Shown: positions 35,360 through 46,145 of the stretch, piece after piece
Position numbering within the stretch: position 1 is the first letter of the stretch
Layout of the letters: the number at the start of each line of letters is the position of its first letter
Assembly: GCA_002914805.1 (NCBI GenBank)
Contig: JXTB01000348.1
Location: 100,617-164,616 of the forward strand
Origin: Parasponia andersonii
Lineage: Eukaryota; Streptophyta; Magnoliopsida; Rosales; Cannabaceae
Reading direction: 5' to 3'
DNA length: 64,000 bases
Notes under the pieces: model-generated
What the model was told of the DNA's origin: nothing
Databases searched by the model: none
What the model saw: only the letters and a program-made list of their open reading frames with translations
Made by a program: the position numbers and the translations under genes

Positions 35360-35637
35360 AATTAGCATTAGTAGTACGACTTTTGTGCGTAGATCAGAAG
35401 GAAATTGACGGTATTGATAAATATGAGGCAGAGATTTTGGGATATATATAAGTATATAATGGGAAAAAGCAAAACTGCACAACTAGCATTATTAGTACTT
35501 TAATGGTTTAGTACTACTTTTTTATGTCTAGATAGAGCTAGCTAGCTAATCACGCGAGGCAATTGACGGTATCGGTAAATATAAGGCATAGATTTTGGGA
35601 TACATAATATACACTAGGCAAGGGAGCGTGTTGTAGC
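35360..35637 (-). promoter_or_regulatory. Duplicated 5' leader/proximal promoter of the FUSC-like gene
   Basis: Two diverged direct copies, about 35360-35480 and 35484-35637, share ttagcatta-tagtac, tagtac-acttttt, aattgacggtat, aaatat-aggca and agattttgggata. The proximal copy abuts the ATG. A TATA-like attatatacttatatata on the minus strand lies at about 35442-35460, some 85-100 bp upstream of the start codon. The distal copy keeps only part of it (tatattatgtatccc). Transcription start is not determinable here. Confidence 0.55.
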
Positions 35638-35639
35638 AT

Positions 35640-35985
35640 TGATAGGACTTTGCTTCGCAAGTAGTGCTGAGGCATTAATTTGAGTTTTAATTTTGATCCT
35701 TAGATTCCAAGACTACAATCCGGCTTAGGGTAATTGATACACCAAGCACTATATATCTAGTAAGCTGCTTTGAGGCTTAATTTCGTTTGAAACTGTAGCA
35801 TCTTAGCATCTTCTGTTTCCAATAACCAACAGTGCCTAAGTCAAAAAAGAAGGCTCCACATGGTTATTGCTATATGGACAAATTCATGCATGTATATAGG
35901 AAGCTAGAAAAGACAATGCTCATAGCGTAATAATATTGAAAGTCAGCTTCCCTAATTTGACATTAAGAGATTGTTTAAAATAAAT
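35640..35985. other. Upstream intergenic region
   Basis: No ORF or repeat of note. It may hold distal promoter elements of the FUSC-like gene. Confidence 0.5.
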
Positions 35986-36440
35986 TTGTTAGGACTTTTC
36001 TTCTTACCGAATATAATTAATTGTCCAATTAATTATATAAGGTGATATGTGAAAAATTATGACATAGATGTTGTACCACTGAAAAGTAAAAATTTGACAC
36101 ACAATATTTTTACTTGGTACAACTATCTCTCGATAGTCTAAATCCAAAGAGCCACGCTAAGAGAAATAAGCTTATTAATACAGAATAACGTGAGTACAAA
36201 CACCGATCAAATTTAAAAGACCCTCTCTCCTAAATATTGCAACATATAAGTACTCTTTTACTAATTTGTTTAACGATCTCTCCTAGACTTGATGTGATTC
36301 TTTCAGTCTGAACTCCTTTCAGATTTCATTAACCCTGTCTTCTCCCGAATCACTCTCTAGACTAAGAATCCCTCTTAGTCTCTCAATACAAAGTATAGAT
36401 AGATTTTACTAAGTATTGCACTAATGACAATCTAAAACAT

Positions 36441-36536
36441 ATAAGATATATATAGGACTCTAACCTAGACCCCTATATGTAGTGCTTATAAGATATATAT
36501 ATAGGACTCTAACCTAGACCCCTATATGTAGTGCTT
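36441..36536. repeat. Tandem duplication, 47-49 bp unit
   Basis: Two nearly identical copies, 36441-36487 and 36488-36536, of a unit ending ccctatatgtagtgctt. The second has one more TA pair. Confidence 0.95.
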
Positions 36537-36918
36537 GAGGTCTTCCGATCTTTGGCAATCTGCAAGACACGTTTTTTTCAATATAAATGCTGATTGGAAG
36601 TCAATTGAATCAGTCAGGGATAAGATCTTCGCAATCAAGACTGATTTGAAATTGTTGTTGATTCTGCACAGTGATGTTACAACATCGACTCTGTTTAAAT
36701 AGCCAGATTTGTAATCTTTCTAAAAGAAATGTTAATATGTTACTTGAAATAAAAATTTCATTTTTTTTTGTACAAATCAATCAAATAAAAGGTGTTCACA
36801 CATGAAACAAATCAGCTAAAAATACATAAGGAAACAACACTTCAAGATATAAAAATCAATACCCATATAATAAGATAGTTTCCATAAAATTATAAGTTAT
36901 CAAAAAAACAATCAGATA

Positions 36919-37004
36919 GAATTAAATAAATAAAATTTGATTGATTAAAATTAAGATTGATGAATTAAATAAATAAAATTTGATTGATTAAAATTAAGAT
37001 TGAT
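36919..37004. repeat. Tandem duplication, 43 bp unit
   Basis: Identical copies 36919-36961 and 36962-37004 of a unit starting gaattaaataaataaaattt. Confidence 0.96.
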
Positions 37005-37330
37005 TATTACAAGAAATATTAACCAATTAATATTAGTAATCACATCATAATTAATCTTCATTAAAACATGCCTAAATAAGAAAGAAATATGTAAATATAA
37101 TTTTTTTATAAGGCAAATATTAATCATTAATATTTCTGATCAAAACACATATGATTGAACGTAAAATCAATCATATAATAACTGTAAAATTCGGACAAAC
37201 ATATTCAAAAATATTAAGTCAAATATTCTATTGATGTTGCAGCATCAACCTAGAATTACTGTCAATAAACACAAACAATAATGCTGTAATATCGCAAATG
37301 ATAACAATTTCTATTCAAAATTAACATGAG

Positions 37331-38346
37331 TTGATTTACTCTCTACCATCTTGTCAAAGGACCACACAAGAGAACGCTGTAACTCCTCAATAACTAATTG
37401 ATGATTCAACTTCATGGAATAAATCTTCAAAAAGTATAAATTCCAATTAAAAAAAATATTATATGTTCTTGGAAAAAATTATTGAGAGTTAATAATAATA
37501 GTAATAAAAAAAACATTATATTTTCTTGGAAGAAAGCATTGAACCATGTGAAAAACTATATATACCTGCTTAGTTGGATATTAGAAGAAATAGACCCAGT
37601 TATTATCCAATTTATATTCCAATGTTGAAAAGGTCTATATCTCTCATCTCTCTTTCTCTCTCTAAGTCCAGACTTCTAGGAGATATAAATAAGGGTATAT
37701 TGGCAAAAGAGTTTCTTTTAAAATGCATATTTGTTAAAAGTCTATATTTTTAATTTATTTAAAAAATAGTCTTTTGACAATATTCGACTACACTCAACAC
37801 TATAACTAACAATATAAAAAAAACTATTTTGCAAAGAATTTTAATACTTAGACTTTTTTTCAAAATTCATTTTCAAATAGTTCATTCCTCTAAGTTTTTC
37901 TATAAACAAATTAAATTCAAATTTACTAGGAAAAATTAATAGCCTAATTAATGAACCTCGTCAAAAAGAAAATCAAAATATATACAAAGACTAAGATTCG
38001 AATGTGGGGAAGAAATACCTCCAAGTCCAACTCTATCAGAAAAATAAAATTGGCATTAATATATCAAAGAGAGTGAGAAGAAGGGCAGCGTATACGTCGT
38101 GCTCCCACATTCAGTGGTGGAGCCAAGTTTTCAATCCATGGGCAGAATTTAGACTACAAATGGTTTTTTGGGGGTATATATTTAGGATAAATTTTGAAAA
38201 TTTCTAATTAATTTTGTTATGGGCCGGCATGCTGCACACTTTAAAAGAGTAGAAAATGAGCTTCACAAGTAGTAAAAGAAAATAAGAAATGGGCTTCACT
38301 TAAGAAAAAAAAAGGGCTATTTACAAAACTCCAGGCCCAAGATACC
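37331..38346. other. Spacer with a possible transposon end
   Basis: AT-rich. The phrase cagtggtggagccaag at about 38113 resembles the ends of common plant DNA transposons, but no inverted partner was found at the far side. The plus-strand 67-codon ORF here has no recognisable product. Confidence 0.4.
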
Positions 38347-38643
38347 AAAAATTGAAAAATCCCGGATTGATTGAGAAAAATATCACTTTTCAAAAGTATT
38401 ATAGAAAATAACACTTTTAAAATTTGGCATTTTTCAATAGTAATCGAGGTAACTAGGTTATTTAAGTAACCAATCCAATTAAAGTAACTGTTCAAGTTAT
38501 CTCAAATAACTCGAATAGTTACCTTAAGTATCTCATGAATCAATAAAAAGTGGTATTTTTCTAAATCCTTTTAAAAGTGGTATTTTATAATTAAATCCGG
38601 GATTTTTCAGAACATTTTCAAATTCCGGGATTTTTCAATTTTT
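38347..38643. mobile_element. Foldback element FB1 with GTAAC/GTTAC-rich core
   Basis: 297 bp bounded by aaaaattgaaaaatcccgg (38347) and its exact inverted copy ccgggatttttcaattttt (ending 38643). The arms continue inward as imperfect repeats (aaaaatatcactttt against agtggtattttt). The core (38445-38540) is packed with ggtaac, agtaac, gttacc and gttat words in both orientations. Similar elements occur at 50288-50496 and 58374-58551. Confidence 0.75.
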
Positions 38644-39496
38644 CTGAAAAAATACCATAAAAATCAAATTTCCTCAAAAAAAAAAAATAGGTTTCACGAG
38701 ATGAGTTTCACTAATGGTAATTACCTAGAATATTTATAAGAATGACCTTTTTTTAACATTAATTTTAAAAAATGTCATTTTTTTACACTTATTTTATAAA
38801 TGACCTAATTTTATTTTGTTAAATAGTTATTTTTGAGTTGATTTATTTTTATAAAGTAAATCAATTTTTTTTATAACATAAATCAACATTTTGATATACT
38901 AAATATGAAAAATGGTTATTTTTTTAAATAATTTTTAAAATTTTACCGTTTTTTAATAATTTTTGAAAAATGACCATTTTACAAGTAATGAATCAAAATT
39001 CAGCCATTTGGCGGCGAAAACGTTACCTAACCTAAATTTTTTTGGGCGGCAAATATAAAATTTTTTAACAAAAGAAGGTAAAGACTAATATTTTCTTAAA
39101 ATTATATACTATTTTGTTTCCCAAAAAAGTGGGGGGGGGGGGGGGGGGGGCAATGTCCCCTTGTCTAATTAATCACCACTAACTCTGGTCACAGTTCATG
39201 ACTTCACGCTCCAATTAATGTCCACTAACTCCAGTTTCAAACAAAAGTTCCAATTAATTACATACCAGGAAAAATTAAGAAAACAAAATTAGCGCATATG
39301 AAACCGACGTGATAAGAAAGGGTCAGGAATATCTATTATTTGACTATACCGTCCCCTAAAAAAATTCCATTCAATTCGAAAGCGATCAACCCATGTCAGA
39401 AAATTCCAAAGTTCAAACCTTTAAATAATAAACACTACAAGATGCAACGAGCACTCTTTGGAAAAAGATGGTTCAAAATCACAAATTCACAACTGA
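38644..39496. other. AT-rich spacer with an exceptional G run
   Basis: No gene. Contains 20 consecutive G residues at 39131-39150, followed by caatgtcccc, in otherwise AT-rich DNA. Confidence 0.7.
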
Positions 39497-40313
39497 AGCC
39501 GTTGGAGCTGAACTGACATTCAGAACTCCAATAGCTAATTTTTTGGTCAACCAAAAATATTTTTGGTCGACTAAAATTTTGGCAGCAAGATACCAACGGT
39601 CGAAAACGACTAATTTTTGAAGATGCCTTTAAATAGAGCCAAATTTAATGATTTAAAAAAAGAGAATACGAACCCATATTGATACCTAATCAGTTTCTAA
39701 GTGCAAAAGTTCTCTTTTACTCAACTATAATATTCAAATCTATTTGAGCTATTCCTAGAGCATCATTTGTGCATTGTTCTCAAATCACCTAAGCTTATAT
39801 TGTATTATTTCTTTGAGAGGTGATTCTTTGAGTGAGTATTCATTTGTATTTTCATAAAAACATTATTGAGAGGTGAGGTTGGCATCGGAGTTATAAACAA
39901 CCTGGTATAAGTGAGATTGACACCAGATTCTAAACAATCCGTAGTTAGGTGTAATAGAGCCAGATTCAAGACTATTGTAAAGATGTGGGTGTACCTAAGA
40001 AGAAAATCACTCCGGATTGTACAAGGGGTCGGTCAACCCATAATTTTTATCTGATAGTGGAAAGCTCTAAGCAAGTTACAGAGAGCCGGAGATGTAGGTA
40101 AACCGTCGTGTTTGTCGAACCTCGTAAAAATAGCGTTGTATCTCCCTATCCTTATCTCTATAATTTATTTACTTTGATATTGTGCTTATTTATTTGCTAT
40201 TTTTACTTGTTCCATTCATTATTTACTCAATTTTATTACTTTAATTAAAAAGTTTGTAAAAGTCTTGAAAACCTAATTCACCCTCTCTTGGGTTAGCTAT
40301 TCTTGGGACAACA
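39497..40313 (+). repeat. 5' LTR (left-truncated) of the SIRE-like copia element
   Basis: Matches the last ~816 bp of the 3' LTR (47187-48002), from ttggagctgaactgacattc to ttcttgggacaaca. The first ~540 bp of a full LTR are missing, because sequence left of 39497 does not match. It includes TTGGTC-AACCAA-type palindromes at 39540-39580. It is directly followed by a methionine primer site. Confidence 0.92.
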
Positions 40314-40331
40314 ATTGGTATCAGAACTTGG
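40314..40331 (+). other. Primer-binding site of the SIRE-like element
   Basis: attggtatcagaacttgg directly after the LTR end. TGGTATCAGA is complementary to initiator methionine tRNA, normal for plant copia elements. Confidence 0.9.
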
Positions 40332-40364
40332 TGCTCAATTTTCTAAAACTTAACCATTTTTGAG

Positions 40365-41847
40365 ATGATTAATCCAAATAACTTTTCTTTTCAATATGAG
40401 AGATTGTCACATTTCAAACCACCTTTCTTTAATGGAAATGATTTCAACTATTGGAGAAGTCGTATGGACACTTATATTAGATCCATAGATTGTGATTCAT
40501 GGTATATTGTCACTAGAGGTCCATTAAAAATGACAAAGATTATTAATGGAGTTGAAGTAGAAAAAGATATTGAGGAATATTATGAAAAGAATAAAATATC
40601 TTTTACCAAAAATGGAAAAGCTAGAAACATTCTTATATGTGGTCTAGATAGAAACGTATACAATAATGTTGAAAAAGCTAAGGATGCTCATGAATTGTGG
40701 AATATGCTTGAAGTATCATATCAAGAAACTAATTCTATAAAGGAAACTAGAATTAATATTTTAACAAGAAATTATGAGTTATTCAAAATAGAAAAAGATG
40801 AATCCATTTCTCAAATGTTTACTAGATTTACCTCAATCATTAACTCTCTTGGTGCTTAGGAAAAACTTTTCCAAATGGTGAGTTAGTGAGTAAGATTCTT
40901 AGAAGCCTCCCTCGAGCATATAGAAGCAAGGTAGTAGCTATTAAGAAGCAAAGGACCTTAGCAAACTTACTCTGGAAGTACTTATGGGTTCCCTCATGAC
41001 CCATGAAATTCTTATGAAAGAAACTAATGAAGATGAAAGAGAAGAAAAGAAAAAGAAAGGAATCGCTCTTGAAGCTGCCCTACAAGAAAACAATGAGGAA
41101 GAAGAAAAATTCATGGATAGTGAGCTAGAAGACATTGCTTTACTTACTAAAAGGTACAAGAAGTACTTAAATTTCAAAAAGAAGAACTTCAAGAAAAACA
41201 TCAAAGGCAATGACTTTCGAGAGAAGAAAATGAAGGATAATCCCATCACCTACTTTGAATGCAAGAAGCCGGGACATATGAAGAACGAATGTCCTTTGAG
41301 AAGAAAAATGAAGAAGAAGGTAATGAGAGCAACTTTGGATAATAGTGAAGAAGAAGAGTCTAATAGAGAAGAACAAGAAGAAATTGCCAACATGTGCTTC
41401 ATGGCAATAGAAAATGAGGTACGCTCACTTGAACCTAAAAGTAAATTTCAGGATATTAGTGATACTAGTAGTGAGTTTAGTGATAGTGATTGTGATTTTT
41501 CATATGAAAACTTGTTGAGTGATTTCAATGATTTATACAAAAACTATGAAAAATTCATTTTCAAGAACAATGCTCTTAAAAAGGAAATTCTTAGTTTGTC
41601 AAAAAAATTTGAAAAGTTTACCAAAGAAAAGGAAATAAAATTACCTTGTAATAGTTGTGATATTTTGTCAAAAAAAAAAAACACTTCCTTAGATGACAAG
41701 ATTTTTGACTTAACTAAAATTGTCCACAAATTTACAAATGGAAAGAAAAATTTTGACATGATGCTTGGTGGACAAAAATATATTTTTAACAAAGGAGGTA
41801 TTGGGTACAAAACAAAAATACCTCAAGAACTATTTTGTGGAAGCTAG
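40365..41847 (+). pseudogene. Gag of the SIRE-like copia element
   Basis: Starts at MINPNNFSFQYERL (40365). The capsid domain carries PPFFNGNDFNYWRSRMD and a long helical region to SIINSLGA, where a stop and frameshift at 40857 end the first reading. The frame resumes through LVSKILRSLPRAYRSKV and 40984-41847. A single zinc knuckle, YFECKKPGHMKNEC near 41250, has lost its first Cys (TAC instead of TGC). The C-terminal part is acidic and coiled-coil-like. A-runs around the breaks suggest slippage in decay. Normal role would be capsid formation and genomic RNA packaging in the cytoplasm. Confidence 0.9.
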
Positions 41848-42937
41848 TACAAGTGACACAAAGCACACTTGCACTTATTACAATCAAGATGGACATACTA
41901 GTTTTTCATGCTTTGTAAAGAAAAATGCACATTTTGGTGGAAAACTAGCTTGGGTACCAAAAGAATCTAGAACTAACACTCAATAACCCAAATTAGTATG
42001 GGTACCAAAAATCAAAGTTTGATTCTTATTTGTAGGTATAAAAGAAGAAGAACTTTTAGTTTTTAGATAGTGGTTGCTCCAAACACATGACTGGAGACTA
42101 CTCCTTGCTCTCATCATTCACAAAAAGAAGTAGAGGACATGTCATATTTGGAGACAATGCTAAAGGAAAGATTTTGGGTATAGGTAACATTGGTACTACA
42201 TCCTCACCCATTATAGAAAATGTTTTACTTGTTCATAGTCTTAAACACAATCTGCTTAGTATAAGTCAACTTTGTGATAAAGATTATAGAGTCATTTTTG
42301 AGCTTTCCAAATGCTTGATTGAGGATACTTGTTCAAAAGAAATTATTTTTGAAGGGGAAAGAAAAGACTATTTACACTATTGATATTGAAAAATATTTTA
42401 ATCAAGATAAATATTTTTCGACTTTAAAAATGATTCTTGGCTTTGGCATAGAAGACTTGGATATACTAGCATGAATACTATTTCTAAGCTTTCAACAAAA
42501 AACCTTGTTAGTGGTCTACTGAGTTTACTCTTTGAAAAATACAAGGTGTGTGATGCATGCCAACTTGGAAAATAAATAAAAAGCTCTTTTAAATCCAAAA
42601 ATATCATCACTACTTTTAGACCCTTGCAACTACTTCACATGGATCTATTTGGACCATCAAGAGTAGCTAGTCTTGGTGGAAAATATTATTCTTTTGTGAT
42701 AGTTGATGATTTTCAAGATTAACTTGGGTTCTATTTATTGCTCCTAAAAATGATGTTTTAAATGTACTTACTATTTTTTGTAAGAAAGTACAAAATAAAA
42801 AAGGCTATACCATCACATCTATTAGAAATGATCATGGTGGTGAGTTTGAAAATGATGAAATGGAAGCTTTTTGCTATAAAAATGGTTTTGATCATAATTT
42901 TTTCGCTCCTAGAACTCCACAACAAAATGGAGTTGTA
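41848..42937 (+). pseudogene. Protease and integrase region of the SIRE-like element
   Basis: A second Cys/His segment (CTYYNQDGHTSFSC, about 41868) precedes the aspartic protease. Its active site LDSGCSKHMTG is at 42063-42095, followed by VIFGDNAKGKILGIGNIG. The integrase zinc part is near 42435-42575 (WLWHRRLGYTSMN, then CDACQLGK), and the catalytic core at 42640-42937 holds LHMDLFGPS, VIVDDF, and, in another frame, NDHGGEFEND and RTPQQNGVV. Stops after QLGK and at FQD, plus frameshifts, break it. The core runs into an assembly gap. Confidence 0.9.
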
Positions 42938-43145
42938 NNNNNNNNNNNNNNNNNNNNNNNNNNNNNNNNNNNNNNNNNNNNNNNNNNNNNNNNNNNNNNN
43001 NNNNNNNNNNNNNNNNNNNNNNNNNNNNNNNNNNNNNNNNNNNNNNNNNNNNNNNNNNNNNNNNNNNNNNNNNNNNNNNNNNNNNNNNNNNNNNNNNNNN
43101 NNNNNNNNNNNNNNNNNNNNNNNNNNNNNNNNNNNNNNNNNNNNN
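42938..43145. other. Assembly gap (208 N)
   Basis: Unknown bases. The flanks are the integrase core (PQQNGVV) and the RT start (MQEELNQFERSDVWELV). Copia elements normally have some 200-250 codons between these points, so the true gap is probably several hundred bases longer or the element has a deletion here. Confidence 0.99.
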
Positions 43146-44577
43146 TTTTGGATTTTAGCAATGCAAGAGGAGCTAAATCAATTTGAAAGAAGTGATGTAT
43201 GGGAATTAGTTCCAAGACCTAGTGATCATTCGGTTATTGGAATAAAATGGGTCTTTAGAAACAAATTAGATGAACATAGGGTGATTGTGCTAAACAAGGC
43301 TAGATTAGTGGCCCAAAGTTTCAATCAAGAAGAAGGTATCGATTATGAAGAAACTTTTGTATCAGTGGCAAGATTAGAATCCATTAGAATGCTCTTAGCA
43401 TTTACATGCCATAATAATTTTATTCTTTACCAAATGGATGTTAAGAGCGCATTTTTAAATGAATATATTTTAAAAGAAGTTTATGTAGCCCAAGCCCCCG
43501 ATTTTCAAATTCATAAGTATCTGAATCATGTTTACAAATTGAAACATACTTTATATGGTCTAAAACAAGCTCCTAAAGCTTGGTATGATAGATTAAAAAA
43601 ATTTTTGATTTCAAATAATTTTTCAATGGGAAAAGCGGATACTATTCTTTTTATTAAGAAGAAAGGGGTGGATATGATAATTGTGTAAATCTATGTTGAC
43701 GATATTATATTTGGAGTTACTGATGCTTGTCTATGTGAAGAATTCTCTAAGTACATGCATAGTGAATTTGAGATGAGTATGATGGGAGAATTGAACTTTT
43801 TCCTTAGGCTTCAAATAAAACAATCCAAAGAAGGAATCTTCATCAATCAAGCAAAGTACATCAAAGTACTAGACAAAGATGAAAGCGGTAAAGTAGTAGA
43901 TATTACTAAATATCGAGGTATGATCGGATCCTTACTTTATCTTACTGCTAGTAGAACAGATATCATGTTTAGTGTTTGTCTATGTGCTAGATATCAATCT
44001 AATCCTAAAGAATCCCATCTTAGTGCGGTTAAACGAATTTTAAAATATTTGCATAGCACTATGAATATAGGATTATGGTATCCTAAAGGCACACACTTTA
44101 ATATCTCAAGTTATTCGGATGCGGATTTTGCTGAGTGCAAAACCGATCGAAAGAGCACAAGTGGTACTTGTCACTTTTTGTGATACTCCTAGTTTCTTGG
44201 TTTAGCAAGAAACAAAATTCAGCTGCTCTTTCCACCACTGAAGCGGATTATATATCCGCGGATAGTTGTTGTGCACAAATTCTTTGGATGAAACAAACTC
44301 TTTTAGATTTTGGCATAAAATTTGCACATGTGCCTATTAAATGTGATAACACTAGTGCTATAAGCTTATCTAAAAATTATATTCTGCATTCACGAGCTAA
44401 GTACATTGATATAAGACACTATTTCCTTCGTGATCATATGCAAAAAGGTGATATTTCTCTTGAATTTGTCTCCACTGAAAAATAATTAGCTGACATTTTT
44501 ACAAAACCTCTTGGTGAAGAACGATTTTGTATGATTAGAAGAGAATTTGGCATACTTGATTTTGATGAAATTTCCTA
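43146..44577 (+). pseudogene. RT and RNase H of the SIRE-like element
   Basis: RT begins at AMQEELNQFERSDVWELVP and shows IGIKWVFRNKLDE, NKARLVAQSFNQEEGIDYEE, MDVKSAFLNEYILKEVYVAQ and LYGLKQAPKAWYDRL. A TAA at 43686 interrupts it just before the intact catalytic IYVDDIIFG. RNase H occupies 43755-44485 (YSDADFAECKTDRKSTSGTC, ALSTTEADYISADSCCAQIL, CDNTSAISLSKN), with a stop or shift near 44181 and a TAA after VSTEK. The tail LADIFTKPLGEERF ends at about 44577. Only a few lesions separate it from a full frame, so this is the youngest-looking pol in the window. Confidence 0.92.
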
Positions 44578-45069
44578 ATTTTATTTTGTCATATTTTTGT
44601 TAATTTTTATTCTATCTCATTTTATTTGACCAAATCTGAAATTCTCAATTGATTATTCATAAATATGTAGTTTTTGTGTGTTTTCGCCAAATCTGGAACT
44701 TTTCAGATTTTGGTCGACCAAACTTGGTTGACTAAAACTGATGGTTGCTTCAGAAATGCGAAGCTGTGCTGTTTTGCTATTTTTCGGATTTTGGTCAACC
44801 AAAACTGTTCGTCTCTGGTTTTTCAAAACCAACCTGAGACAGTTTTTTTGGTCTTTTCTCTGTGTTTTCTCTCATCACTCTCACTCGAAACTCTTATCCC
44901 TTGAATGAAAACCCTAACCCTTTATACTATTTGCTTCTAATCTTGATTTCTATGAGTTTTCACTCCAATTTCTTCAATATTTCATCCTTTCTCCACCAAA
45001 TCGGTTTTGCTCCTTCTAATTTTGTGATCAATCTGGCTATTCCCTTTCTCTTTCCTGCTCAAATCCGAG
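44578..45069 (+). other. Region between pol and the extra ORF, with LTR-like palindromes
   Basis: Contains attttggtcgaccaaactt (44708), gactaaaactg and attttggtcaaccaaaac (44788), the same palindrome type as in this element's LTRs. It is followed by a pyrimidine-rich leader-like stretch (44840-45060). It could act as a leader or splice region for the ORF at 45070, but nothing proves it. Confidence 0.5.
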
Positions 45070-46145
45070 ATGCCATTCAAAGCTCGTGCCAACAAGAGGT
45101 CAGGGAAGAATGTCATCGAAGAAGAAGATGAAAAGAGATCAAAATCAAGAGATGACACCCCTCTTTTCACTAATCTTAGAATTGTTGACGATTTCCAAAA
45201 TAAGTTTACTAACAGGGCTTTAGTGAATGGAAGAAGTGTGGATTGGATAGCTATGAAAAAACTAGTAGGTTGGAGACATATATTTCATAGGATGGGATGT
45301 GTTTCCTTTTCGAGTATTAATGGATTTACTTACCCTAGGTTAGTAAAAGGATTCTATGCTGCTATGAACCTAAAGAATGAAGTTCATGGAATCACTTGTA
45401 CGCTTAAAGGGAAGGTTATTGATATAAATGTGAGTAATCTTTGTACTATTCTAGAAATAACAAATGAAGGTAGTCGTCCAATTGATCTTATGGGAGATTT
45501 TGATGAGGTGACAACTTTGAAAAATCTCACTAGGGATGGCAATTATTATCCAAATTGTACCACAAATCATTTGAATATTCATAGTAGACTCCTTTACCAC
45601 TATATCACCTACAATATTCTTTCTCGTACTGGCCATAGAGAGATAGTCCATTCTCTTGATATTTTCCTGATTAGCTCCATACTCATGGGAAAAACATAAA
45701 TTTAGGATATACCCTTATGATCCAAATAAGGGAAACTGGTTCTAAGAAAATGGGATGTCTTCCTTATGGAATAATGCTTACTCGAATCTTTGATCATTTT
45801 GAAATTTCTCTTCATAATGAATCTGTCAAGGAAAAACCAATGTCTCCTTATGATAGAATTGTCGTCAAGCGCATGCATTGGTTCTTTAATGAGACCAACG
45901 GTATTTGGACATAGAAGGGGCCTGAATAGGTCGGTGATCCTAGTGTACCTATGGAGACTTATGATTATGGTGATAATGAGGAAGGTGACCCATCTACTGC
46001 TCGTTCAACTCCTCCTACGTTTAACTTTGATGAAGCATTTCAACTTATGAATGCTCGCTTAGACACTCTTGTTGTGGACTTTAATTCATTCAAGGAAGTT
46101 CATGGTAGGCAAATTCAAGCTCTTCAAGACTCTCAACAAGCATAG
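45070..46145 (+). pseudogene. Extra ORF behind pol (plant transposon protein domain-like)
   Basis: ORF of 209 codons from MPFKARANKRSGKNV (45070) to a stop at 45699, continuing after a frameshift at 45717-45914 and, after two stops, at 45951-46145. It contains a basic Lys/Arg-rich N-terminus, VDWIAMKKLVGWRHIF, LVKGFYAAMNLKNE and CTLKGKVIDINVSNLC, then GCLPYGIMLTRIFDHFEI. This arrangement resembles the putative plant transposon protein domain found next to copia/gypsy polyproteins. The end (EAFQLMNARLDTLVVDFNSF) is coiled-coil-like. It occupies the position called env-like in SIRE/Maximus elements, but I see no signal peptide or convincing membrane segment. Function unknown. It is now broken. 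Confidence 0.75.

Larger units (their letters stand above)
35986..37330 (+). repeat. Dispersed LTR-like repeat, copy 1
   Basis: Starts near tttgttagga and resembles 49329-50130: acaactatctctcgata, ggccacg-type and attctgcacag segments occur in the same order. The TGTTAGGA start is typical of some LTRs, but no partner LTR, primer site or pol is nearby, so it could be a solo LTR or a fragment. The right border is uncertain. gatgttacaacatc (about 36670) and gatgttgcagcatc (about 37233) suggest related sequence continues that far. Confidence 0.5.

Noticed and set aside
38113..39170. Complete DNA transposon from cagtggtggagcc to the G20 run
   Set aside because: Only one convincing end. No inverted partner or target duplication found.
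42762..43688. 308-codon ORF across the N gap
   Set aside because: It joins an out-of-frame reading of integrase to RT through unknown bases, so it is not one protein.
45070..45699. Envelope glycoprotein reading for the extra ORF
   Set aside because: No signal peptide, no clear transmembrane helix or Cys-rich ectodomain visible. Position alone is not enough.
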